Assembly: GCA_002335115.1 (NCBI GenBank)
Contig: DDCR01000047.1
Span: forward strand, 1,676-7,096
From: Oceanospirillaceae bacterium UBA2001
GTDB lineage: Bacteria > Pseudomonadota > Gammaproteobacteria > Pseudomonadales > Balneatricaceae
DNA length: 5,421 nt
Reading direction: 5' to 3'
Shown in pieces: positions 1 through 5,421 of this stretch. How positions within the stretch are numbered: the first letter of the stretch is position 1; each line of letters opens with the position of its first letter. The notes under the pieces were generated by a model that was given only the letters and a program-made list of their open reading frames with translations, did no database searches and was not told the DNA's origin. The position numbers were made by a program, and so were the translations under genes.

Positions 1-60
1 GTTCAAAGCCACACCGGCGCTGATAAATATCCAAAGATCTTGTGTTCCCAGCATAGACAT
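1..60 (-). CDS. LysE/RhtB-family amino-acid exporter, N-terminal fragment
   Basis: Only the first 20 codons are present; the rest lies off the left edge. The leftward ATG at 60-58 gives M-S-M-L-G-T-Q-D-L-W followed by a hydrophobic run ending G-V-A-L-N. That pattern is what I recall for LysE/RhtB-type translocators, whose N-terminus reads like MLGTQDL..., then a first membrane helix and a TPGPD motif; here the sequence stops just before that motif would appear. These proteins are inner-membrane exporters of amino acids or similar small metabolites. A good ribosome binding site (AAAGGAAG, complement of 64-71) sits five bases before the ATG, favouring it over the second ATG at 54-52. The gene is divergent from thiB. 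Family assignment rests on 20 residues, so the substrate is unknown and another membrane protein remains possible. Confidence 0.55.
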   Translation of the reverse strand, partial: MSMLGTQDLWIFISAGVALN

Positions 61-123
61 GGGCTTCCTTTAAAAATAATACAATACTCAGTCGGTGAAG
101 AGTTAAGCCTGAGCATGAAATAT

Positions 124-152
124 ATAGTATGTGCTAAAAATCTACCCTGCAA
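124..152 (-). promoter_or_regulatory. Weak candidate promoter for the leftward transporter gene
   Basis: On the minus strand TTGCAG (complement of 147-152) and TACTAT (complement of 124-129) are separated by 17 bases. They match the sigma70 -35 and -10 hexamers at only 3/6 and 4/6 positions. The location, about 60-90 bases before the leftward ATG, is sensible. The region is AT-rich, so chance matches are likely. Confidence 0.22.
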
Positions 153-160
153 GGCTTGCA
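148..160. repeat. Short palindrome TGCAAG-G-CTTGCA between divergent genes
   Basis: A perfect 6+1+6 inverted repeat lies between the leftward transporter gene and thiB. It covers most of the proposed thiB -35 hexamer (156-161) and the weak leftward -35 (147-152). The position would suit a regulator acting on both genes, but no known operator consensus is recognised and a 6-base half-site can arise by chance. Confidence 0.4.
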
Positions 161-185
161 ATTAAGGCCCACTTTAGTCTATATT
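156..185 (+). promoter_or_regulatory. Probable sigma70 promoter of the thiB transcript
   Basis: TTGCAA at 156-161 (4/6 to the -35 consensus) and TATATT at 180-185 (5/6 to the -10 consensus) are separated by 18 bases. Transcription would start near 192, only a few bases before the first strand of the TPP aptamer at 199. That is the expected arrangement for a riboswitch leader and is the main support for this call. Confidence 0.55.
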
Positions 186-198
186 GCGCCCACTATGA

Positions 199-301
199 CT
201 TGTCGGGGTGCCCAGTTAATTACTAATTAACGCGTTGGGTTGAGATCACAAATGTGAATCCCGTTGTACCTGATCTGGATAATGCCAGCGTAGGGAACAA
301 G
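199..301 (+). promoter_or_regulatory. TPP riboswitch aptamer (THI element)
   Basis: This RNA leader binds thiamine pyrophosphate and controls the downstream thiB. All the expected helices can be drawn. P1 is CTTGT 199-203 with ACAAG 297-301. P2 is GCC 210-212 with GGT 238-240. P3 is GTTAATT 215-221 with AATTAAC 225-231 and a 3-base loop. P4 is CCC 260-262 with GGG 293-295. P5 is CTGG 275-278 with CCAG 285-288. The ligand-binding arm 268-296, beginning ACCTGATCTGG and ending GCGTAGGGAA, looks essentially identical to the E. coli thiM aptamer as I remember it. The pyrimidine-sensing segment reads TTGAGA (240-245) instead of the usual CTGAGA, which keeps P2 through a G-U wobble. A small extra hairpin TCAC/GTGA (246-249 with 254-257) is inserted between P2 and P4. 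Confidence 0.96.
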
Positions 302-402
302 GAAACGCACCCTCGCAAGCCCGCCTTGCTCTGCTCCCTCCTCCTAATAGTTGCCAATAAATCATTGGCCGTCATAGCAATTAATGAGTTAATTTTTAGG
401 AG
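292..402 (+). promoter_or_regulatory. Riboswitch expression platform, likely masking the thiB ribosome binding site
   Basis: CTCCTAA (341-347) is perfectly complementary to TTAGGAG (396-402), which contains the thiB Shine-Dalgarno sequence. This 7-bp helix would enclose two smaller hairpins: GCCAAT/ATTGGC (353-358 with 364-369) and AATTAA/TTAATT (379-384 with 389-394). A competing pairing could dismantle the aptamer: AGGGA (292-296) with TCCCT (335-339) and CAAGG (298-302) with CCTTG (324-328), which breaks P4 and P1. When P1 is intact, GCAAG/CTTGC (315-319 with 325-329) can form instead. No GC-rich hairpin followed by a long T tract is seen before the ATG, so control of translation initiation is inferred rather than transcription termination. 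How the competing helix frees the binding site is not fully explained by these pairings. Confidence 0.55.
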
Positions 403-407
403 TAATT

Positions 408-1427
408 ATGTCTCACAATACGGCTATTTTTGCCGCCGCCTGTTTAAGCCTATCATTAATCACTGCACCTGCTTTGGCAGCTAATAGCAGCAATAAAGTA
501 CTTACTGTTTATACCTATGATTCCTTTGTATCAGACTGGGGTATGGGGCCATTGATCAAACCCACCTTTGAGCAGCAATGTGCTTGTACATTAAATCTAG
601 TCGGCATGGACGACGCTGTTGCAATGCTGCAGCGGTTGAAATTAGAAGGCGCCTCTTCACCCGCAGACTTAGTGTTAGGGTTAGATTTAAACCTTGTTGA
701 TGACGCTAAAAAAAGTGGCCTGTTTACCAGCCACTCGGTTGACACCAGTCGTTTAGAGATGCCGATTGCGTGGCAAGATGATATTTTTGTGCCTTTTGAT
801 TATGGCTACTTTGCGTTTGTCTACAACACTGAACTCATGCCCAATCCTCCCAAAAGTTTAGATGAGTTGGTCAGCGCAGGCCCAGAATTAAAAATCATTA
901 TTCAAGACCCCCGATCTAGCACTCCAGGCTTAGGGTTGTTGTTGTGGATGAAGTCCGTTTATGGTGATCAGGCCGATGCCGCCTGGGCCAAACTATCAGA
1001 CAATATTTTGACCACTACCAAAGGCTGGAGTGAAGCGTATTTTAGTTTATTCTTAGCAGGTGAAGCCCCCATGGTGTTGAGCTATAGCACGTCTCCTGCT
1101 TACCACATGGCGGTGGAGGGCACAGAGCAATATCAAGCGGCAGCGTTTGAAGAAGGTCATTACCTGCAAGTTGAAGTGGCGGCCAAGTTAAAATCTTCAA
1201 AAAATGCACAGCTAGCTGATGAATTCCTCAGTTTCATGGTGAGTGAAGGTTTCCAAAAACATTTGCCATTGAGTAATGTCATGTATCCTGTTAGGTCTCC
1301 AGCAGATATGCCAGCCGCCTATAGCAAGCTGATTAAACCGACCAAAGTGTTGCAATTGGATACCGCGCAAATTAATCAAAACCGCAAGCAGTGGGTTAAC
1401 GATTGGCTTAATGTGATGACTCAGTAA
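408..1427 (+). CDS. thiB: Thiamine/TPP ABC transporter periplasmic binding protein ThiB
   Basis: ThiB captures thiamine, its monophosphate and TPP in the periplasm and delivers them to the ThiP permease and ThiQ ATPase. The 339-residue product aligns by eye with E. coli ThiB (about 327) along its length. Recognisable blocks are VYTYDSF (34-40), the C-x-C at 58-60, VLGLDLNL (89-96), VPFDYGYFAFVY (128-139), QDPRSSTPGLGLLLW (166-180), TKGWSEAY (204-211), LSYSTSPAYH (224-233) and GHYLQVEVAA (250-259). A signal peptide covers residues 1-24, with probable cleavage after A-L-A, but its N-region carries no Lys or Arg, only His3. The start is fixed by TAGGAG at 397-402 five bases upstream and an in-frame stop at 390-392. 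Regulation is by the TPP riboswitch immediately upstream. thiP and thiQ do not follow; the next gene is nagA. Confidence 0.96.
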   Translation: MSHNTAIFAAACLSLSLITAPALAANSSNKVLTVYTYDSFVSDWGMGPLIKPTFEQQCACTLNLVGMDDAVAMLQRLKLEGASSPADLVLGLDLNLVDDAKKSGLFTSHSVDTSRLEMPIAWQDDIFVPFDYGYFAFVYNTELMPNPPKSLDELVSAGPELKIIIQDPRSSTPGLGLLLWMKSVYGDQADAAWAKLSDNILTTTKGWSEAYFSLFLAGEAPMVLSYSTSPAYHMAVEGTEQYQAAAFEEGHYLQVEVAAKLKSSKNAQLADEFLSFMVSEGFQKHLPLSNVMYPVRSPADMPAAYSKLIKPTKVLQLDTAQINQNRKQWVNDWLNVMTQ

Positions 1428-1584
1428 GCATCGTGTAACCGGTATCATTATTGCAATCTCATAGGACGGTAACTGCAATAATAGATGTGGGTATAGCTTT
1501 TTTACTCGATGCACATCAAGATAATGATCGGCTAGAGAAAAAGTGGGCTGAAACAAATGAACCTAGAGCCGAGTATAGGGAGCT
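1428..1584 (+). other. thiB-nagA gap with a 9-bp inverted repeat
   Basis: The 157-base gap contains ATTATTGCA (1447-1455) and its exact complement TGCAATAAT (1474-1482), separated by 18 bases. There is no T tract directly after it; a run of six T lies at 1498-1503. It is therefore a poor intrinsic terminator and could instead be a regulator binding site before nagA. I see no convincing sigma70 promoter: TTGCAA at 1451-1456 lacks a well-spaced -10. Just before nagA, AGGGAG (1577-1582) is the only ribosome binding site candidate, just two bases from the ATG, which is closer than usual. Confidence 0.4.
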
Positions 1585-2733
1585 ATGCAAACACTTAAGG
1601 CACTGATAAACGGTCGTATATTTACGGGTGAAAAAATTCTCCATAAACATGGTTTGTTGGTGGAGAAGGGCCATATCATCGACATAGTGCCGGAGCATTT
1701 ATTGCCCCAGGTCAAGGATTGTTATGACCTCAATGGGGGCTTATTAGCTCCTGGGTTTATAGATGTGCATGTCAATGGTGCAGCAGGGGCATTACTCAAC
1801 CATCAACCCAGTTCCCAAGCACTGCAAACCATTGGCCAAGCGCACCGTGAATATGGTACTACTGCATTTCTTCCCACTTTAATGACCGACACACGGGAAC
1901 AAATGGTTAATGCAGTTGCTGCAGTTGTTGCAGCCGTAGAACTAGGTGTACCAAGTATATTGGGCATCCATTTAGAAGGACCTTACCTTAACGCGAAACG
2001 CAAAGGGGTTCATTCAGCCAAACGCATTCGCGTACCTTCAAGTGACGAAGATTTAAACCAGTTATTCGATGTATTTCCAGCTCACCTAATTAAACTAATA
2101 ACCTTGGCACCGGAGCGGGTCAGTCCCGAATTTATTCAGCGCCTAATAAGGCACGGCATGATCGTATCCGCAGGGCACACTGAGGCTAGCTATGATCAAA
2201 TGCAAATTGCCCTCGCTCATGGTGTGACGGGCTTTACCCATTTGTTCAATGCTATGAGCCCAATGACAAGTCGTGAACCTGGGGTAGTGGGGGCGGCTCT
2301 GGAACATGCTGATAGCTGGTGTGGTTTGATTGTTGATGGCCACCATGTGCATCCAGTCACTTTGCGCCAAGCCATTAAAGCTAAGGCGAAAGGTAAAATG
2401 ATGCTGGTGACAGATGCCATGCACACGGTGGGTCAGGGTGCGGGTCGATTTGATTTAATGGGCGGCCCTATTGTTAGTGAGAATGGAAAGGTGACCACTC
2501 TCAATGGCACCTTGGCTGGCAGTGATTTAGATATGGCGAGTGCTGTGCGCAATACCGTCCAACAAGTAGGTTTGGAGCTAGAAGAGGCATTACGCATGGC
2601 CTCACTTTATCCTGCACAGTTTTTAAAGCTAGATCATAAAATTGGACGAATCGCTAAAGGTTTTCAAGCAGATTTGGTGTTAATTGATGATCATATGCAA
2701 GTGCAGCAGACGTGGATAAAGGGAGAAATTTAA
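1585..2733 (+). CDS. nagA: N-acetylglucosamine-6-phosphate deacetylase NagA
   Basis: NagA is a cytoplasmic amidohydrolase that removes acetate from GlcNAc-6-P, giving glucosamine-6-P for NagB or for cell-wall synthesis. The 382-residue product has the same length as E. coli NagA and its order of motifs: NGRIFTG (9-15), PGFIDVHVNG (56-65), LPTLMT (96-101), GIHLEGPYLN (127-136), SAGHT (195-199), THLFNAM (218-224), REPG (230-233), DGHHV (251-255), LVTDAM (274-279) and LAGSDLDM (310-317). Metal ligands inferred by family are E131, H198 and H219; D277 is the catalytic acid/base and H254 contacts substrate. The first metal-loop motif is H62-x-N64, between the H-x-H of two-metal and the Q-x-N of E. 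coli-type enzymes. An in-frame TAG at 1576-1578 makes ATG 1585 the only plausible start. No other nag gene or chitin-use gene lies in the window. Cotranscription with thiB is possible. Confidence 0.94.
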   Translation: MQTLKALINGRIFTGEKILHKHGLLVEKGHIIDIVPEHLLPQVKDCYDLNGGLLAPGFIDVHVNGAAGALLNHQPSSQALQTIGQAHREYGTTAFLPTLMTDTREQMVNAVAAVVAAVELGVPSILGIHLEGPYLNAKRKGVHSAKRIRVPSSDEDLNQLFDVFPAHLIKLITLAPERVSPEFIQRLIRHGMIVSAGHTEASYDQMQIALAHGVTGFTHLFNAMSPMTSREPGVVGAALEHADSWCGLIVDGHHVHPVTLRQAIKAKAKGKMMLVTDAMHTVGQGAGRFDLMGGPIVSENGKVTTLNGTLAGSDLDMASAVRNTVQQVGLELEEALRMASLYPAQFLKLDHKIGRIAKGFQADLVLIDDHMQVQQTWIKGEI

Positions 2734-2781
2734 ACGGTTGGAAATCAGGCTTTATGCGCTAACCCTGCTTATCTGTAAAGC

Positions 2782-2822
2782 AAAAAAGCCCATAAACCAT
2801 GATTGCAATGATTTATAGGCTT
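2782..2822 (-). terminator. Rho-independent terminator of pntAB in the convergent gap
   Basis: AAGCC-c-ATAAA (2786-2796) pairs with TTTAT-a-GGCTT (2812-2822), giving ten base pairs with one internal mismatch and a 15-base loop. Read leftward, the hairpin ends in a run of six T (complement of 2782-2787), as expected for a terminator of pntAB. Read rightward it is followed by only a short T stretch ending at 2823, so it would stop nagA transcripts less efficiently. No other rightward terminator is seen after nagA. Confidence 0.7.
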
Positions 2823-2846
2823 TCAAAGGCTATTTGCTTGCCAGCC

Positions 2847-4232
2847 CTAAAGGCTGCTGGCTATTTGATCACAGGATGCCTTAGCGTCACCAAACAACAT
2901 TTTAGTATTGTCTAAAAAGAATAATGGATTTTGCACACCTGCATAGCCAGAGGCCATGCCGCGCTTAAATACCACTACATTTTTAGCGTCCCACACCTCA
3001 AGCACGGGCATTCCTGCAATGGGGCTACCTGGCTTTTTAGCGGCTGGATTTACCGTGTCATTAGCTCCAATGACTAACACGACATCTGTATTGGCAAAGT
3101 CGTCATTGATTTCATCCATTTCTAGCACGATATCATAAGGCACTTTTGCTTCTGCCAGCAATACATTCATATGACCAGGCAAACGCCCTGCAACAGGGTG
3201 GATCCCAAAACGCACATTAACGCCTTTGGCCCTTAGCTTTTGAGTAATATCTTGCACTTGGTATTGCGCCTGAGCTACGGCCATACCATAACCTGGGGTG
3301 ATGACCACTGATGAAGCGTTGCTGAGCATGCTGGCAACTTCTTCTGCAGTCGTGGGTTGCACTTCACCTTGTTCCTCATCGTCACTCACAATGGGATCAT
3401 TACCAAAGCCACCAGCGATGACTGAAATGAACGAACGATTCATGGCGCGGCACATAATGTAACTTAATATGGCACCCGAAGAGCCCACCAAGGCTCCCGT
3501 TACGATGAGCAAATCATTACCTAATAAGAAGCCTGCCGCTGCCGCTGCCCAGCCTGAATAAGAGTTGAGCATAGACACCACAACTGGCATGTCGGCACCT
3601 CCTATAGAGGCCACTAGATGCCAGCCAAAGACTAAGGCGATCAGTGTCATGATCATCAGGTGGGTGTCATTGCCACCTTGGTTAACAAACTGCACCAACA
3701 TGACCGCACTAACCAGCAAAGCTAACAAATTTAACTTGTGGCGGTGGGGTAGGTTGAGCGCTTTGGATGACATGATGCCGCGTAATTTACCAAAGGCGAC
3801 TAAAGAACCCGTAAAGGTAACGGCACCAATAAAGACTCCCAAGAATACTTCAACCAAGTGAATGTTTTGCATCACTGGGGTGAGGTCTGGGGCATGGTCT
3901 AAATAACTGTTAATACCCACGAACACTGCTGCCAAGCCCACAAAACTATGGAGTATGGCAACTAGTTCTGGCATTTCCGTCATGGCCACTCGTTTTGCCA
4001 TATAAATACCAATGGCCGCACCTATGAGCATGGCAATAATGATGTAACTTAGTCCTGTAGTAAGCCCCATTACTTTAGGACTTAATAAAGTGGCGAAAAG
4101 GGCAATACCCATACCCACGATGCCCAACCATATACCACGCTTAGCTGATTCTTGCTGGGACAGACCACCAAGGGACATAATAAATAATACAGCGGCGATA
4201 ATGTAAGCTGTGATAACCATTCCTGCTTGCAT
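2847..4232 (-). CDS. pntB: NAD(P) transhydrogenase subunit beta PntB
   Basis: PntB supplies the NADP(H)-binding domain and most of the membrane domain of the proton-translocating transhydrogenase, which uses the proton gradient to reduce NADP+ with NADH. The 461-residue product nearly matches E. coli PntB (462). The N-terminal ~275 residues carry about nine membrane segments. They include [10 protein letters not shown] (93-102), where H95 corresponds to the proton-channel histidine H91 of E. coli, and [20 protein letters not shown] (209-228), with D214 and N223 at conserved positions. The soluble domain III (~305-461) has [10 protein letters not shown] (314-323), [12 protein letters not shown] (345-356), DEIND (373-377), GANDTVNP (389-396), [14 protein letters not shown] (423-436) and GDAK (448-451). 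The linker near 278-297 is acidic and variable. The ATG aligns with the E. coli start and is preceded by AGGAG seven bases upstream. pntA lies 10 bases upstream. Confidence 0.98.
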   Translation of the reverse strand: MQAGMVITAYIIAAVLFIMSLGGLSQQESAKRGIWLGIVGMGIALFATLLSPKVMGLTTGLSYIIIAMLIGAAIGIYMAKRVAMTEMPELVAILHSFVGLAAVFVGINSYLDHAPDLTPVMQNIHLVEVFLGVFIGAVTFTGSLVAFGKLRGIMSSKALNLPHRHKLNLLALLVSAVMLVQFVNQGGNDTHLMIMTLIALVFGWHLVASIGGADMPVVVSMLNSYSGWAAAAAGFLLGNDLLIVTGALVGSSGAILSYIMCRAMNRSFISVIAGGFGNDPIVSDDEEQGEVQPTTAEEVASMLSNASSVVITPGYGMAVAQAQYQVQDITQKLRAKGVNVRFGIHPVAGRLPGHMNVLLAEAKVPYDIVLEMDEINDDFANTDVVLVIGANDTVNPAAKKPGSPIAGMPVLEVWDAKNVVVFKRGMASGYAGVQNPLFFLDNTKMLFGDAKASCDQIASSL

Positions 4233-4239
4233 TGCTCGT

Positions 4240-4245
4240 CTCCTA
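4240..4245 (-). promoter_or_regulatory. pntB ribosome binding site overlapping the pntA stop codon
   Basis: On the minus strand TAGGAG contains both the pntA stop TAG (4245-4243) and the AGGAG ribosome binding site of pntB. The spacer to the pntB ATG is seven bases. Ribosomes finishing pntA would cover this site, so coupled translation of the two subunits is likely; this is inferred from the layout. Confidence 0.75.
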
Positions 4246-5421
4246 TTTCTGGAACATTTTTAACATACGCTTGGTGACATAAAAGCCGCCAGCAATGTTA
4301 ATGGACGCGATGAGCACAGAGATCAACGCAAGAATTGAGACGAGGTTAAGTTCGTCACTTACCTGTAATAAAGCCCCCACAACAATAATGCCAGACACTG
4401 CATTAGTGATCGCCATAAGAGGCGTGTGAAGGGCATGCTTAACGTTCCATACAACGTAATAACCAATAATGCAGGCCAATACAAACACCGTGAAGTGGCC
4501 TAAGAAAGCGGCGGGTGCATTGACAGCAATCCAGCCCACTAACAAAGCGCCAGCGGCACTTAAGCCATATTTAACTAAGGGTGAAATTTCCTGTTTAGCA
4601 GGTTCAATAGGCGCGGTATCGTCAACTTTCTTTGGTGGCGCTGCGGCCACCTGAATGGGAGGCGCAGGCCATGTCACTGCACCGTCTTTAGTCACTGTCA
4701 CTCCGCGCATGATGGGGTCCTCAAAGTCGATCGCCAGTTGACCATCTTTCTCGGGACAAAGGAGTTTGAGTAAGTTGACTAGGTTATTGCCATATAACTG
4801 AGAAGCTTGGCTGGGCAGACGAGCTGGCATGTCAGTATAGCCGATGACCGTCACACCATTATCGGTGGTCACCACTTGGCCAGGTTGGGTTAGATCACAA
4901 TTACCACCGCCACCAGCGGCTAAATCTACGATCACGCTGCCGGGAGTCATACTGGCCACCATGGCCGATGTAATCAGCTTAGGTGATGGTTTACCAGGAA
5001 TCATAGCCGTGGTGATAATAATATCAACTTCTTTGGCTTGTTCGGCAAAGAGCGCCATCTCAGCTTCAATAAAGGCCTTACTCATAACCTTGGCATAACC
5101 ATCACCAGAGCCACTTTCTTCTTCCATTTCCACTTCTAGAAACTCAGCACCCATGGAATTGATTTGTTCTTTGACTTCGGGACGAGTGTCAAATGCGCGC
5201 ACAATCGCACCCAAACTTCCAGCAGCCCCAAGGGCCGCCAGTCCAGCAACGCCGGCGCCGATAATCAGTACTTTAGCGGGGGGCACTTTGCCTGCAGCGG
5301 TAATTTGCCCAGTAAAGAATCGGCCAAAATGGTGAGCTGCTTCAATAACGGCTCGATAACCACCAATGTTAGCCATGGAGCTTAATGCATCCATCGACTG
5401 TGAGCGGGATATGCGTGGCAC
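4243..5421 (-). CDS. pntA: NAD(P) transhydrogenase subunit alpha PntA, 5' end missing
   Basis: PntA carries the NAD(H)-binding domain I and part of the membrane domain of the proton-pumping transhydrogenase. The 392 codons present correspond to the C-terminal three quarters of a ~510-residue protein. The frame is open at the window edge, and the GTG there is an internal valine (V-P-R-I-S-R), not a start. Fragment numbering: the R-Q-D loop that contacts the nicotinamide is intact (R3, Q8, D11). The Rossmann motif GAGVAG is at 55-60, with the NAD-ribose acidic residue D78 in FDTRPE. The mobile loop [12 protein letters not shown] is at 194-205. A Pro/Lys-rich linker (~257-280) precedes four membrane segments (~284-306, 308-327, 333-353 and 361-381). 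The C-terminus RMLKMF closely matches E. coli. It has a single-piece alpha subunit, unlike the split PntAA/PntAB form. Confidence 0.97.
   Translation of the reverse strand: MPRISRSQSMDALSSMANIGGYRAVIEAAHHFGRFFTGQITAAGKVPPAKVLIIGAGVAGLAALGAAGSLGAIVRAFDTRPEVKEQINSMGAEFLEVEMEEESGSGDGYAKVMSKAFIEAEMALFAEQAKEVDIIITTAMIPGKPSPKLITSAMVASMTPGSVIVDLAAGGGGNCDLTQPGQVVTTDNGVTVIGYTDMPARLPSQASQLYGNNLVNLLKLLCPEKDGQLAIDFEDPIMRGVTVTKDGAVTWPAPPIQVAAAPPKKVDDTAPIEPAKQEISPLVKYGLSAAGALLVGWIAVNAPAAFLGHFTVFVLACIIGYYVVWNVKHALHTPLMAITNAVSGIIVVGALLQVSDELNLVSILALISVLIASINIAGGFYVTKRMLKMFQK

Noticed and set aside
379..397. AATTAA/TTAATT hairpin followed by three extra T as a riboswitch-controlled terminator
   Set aside because: The stem is made only of A-T pairs and the T tract is short, so it should not terminate efficiently. 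It also runs directly into the ribosome binding site.
254..484. Open frame of 76 codons overlapping the riboswitch and the start of thiB
   Set aside because: It begins inside the TPP aptamer, has no credible ribosome binding site, and its product resembles no protein I know; the RNA structure and thiB explain this sequence.
1451..1606. Small rightward frame (up to 51 residues from TTG 1451) overlapping the first codons of nagA
   Set aside because: It has no ATG start, and no ribosome binding site upstream of TTG or of GTG 1487. The product is unrecognised, so it is probably chance, though a short leader peptide cannot be formally excluded.
2828..2867. Direct repeat GGCTATTTG at 2828-2836 and 2859-2867
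   Set aside because: It is nine bases with only two copies, one inside the end of pntB; no associated structure or mobile-element sign was seen.
3565..3861. 98-codon rightward frame inside pntB, and similar antisense frames in pntA and nagA
   Set aside because: They lie wholly opposite strongly conserved coding sequence, and their products are low-complexity and resemble no known protein.
5404..5421. GTG at the right edge as the pntA start codon
   Set aside because: The frame stays open to the edge and the sequence V-P-R-I-S-R matches an internal segment of PntA about 125 residues into the protein.
1..5421. A previously undescribed defence, mobile or biosynthetic system
   Set aside because: Every long frame is accounted for by a well-known housekeeping family. 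No transposase, toxin-antitoxin pair, repeat array or abrupt compositional shift was seen.

Overview
The window looks like an ordinary chromosomal stretch of a mid-GC gammaproteobacterium. The nucleotide transhydrogenase subunits, the thiamine-binding protein and the GlcNAc-6-phosphate deacetylase all read closely like their enterobacterial/alteromonad counterparts. I cannot fix the genus; a marine Alteromonadales-like organism is a guess from overall flavour only. No mobile element, CRISPR array, rRNA or tRNA is visible.

Layout. Positions 1-60 hold the first 20 codons of a leftward gene whose N-terminus resembles LysE/RhtB-type transporters. Positions 61-407 are a 347-base divergent intergenic region with a rightward promoter, a short palindrome, a clear thiamine pyrophosphate (TPP) riboswitch and a leader that may mask the ribosome binding site. 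Next, rightward, come thiB (408-1427, periplasmic thiamine/TPP-binding protein), a 157-base gap with an imperfectly explained inverted repeat, and nagA (1585-2733, N-acetylglucosamine-6-phosphate deacetylase). A terminator hairpin lies in the convergent gap. Leftward are pntB (2847-4232, complete) and pntA (4243-5421, missing its first ~125 codons off the right edge).

Functional picture. The riboswitch should shut down thiB when TPP is plentiful, so thiB serves thiamine salvage. Its usual permease and ATPase partners (thiP, thiQ) are not next to it. nagA channels GlcNAc-6-P from chitin or peptidoglycan breakdown to glucosamine-6-P and sits apart from any other nag gene in this window. pntA-pntB form one operon for the membrane-bound, proton-driven transhydrogenase that makes NADPH from NADH, with pntB translation probably coupled to pntA.

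I found no convincing evidence of a new biological system. The most useful leads are modest: the riboswitch expression platform, the separation of thiB from thiPQ, possible read-through from the TPP-controlled promoter into nagA, and the hybrid metal-binding loop of NagA.
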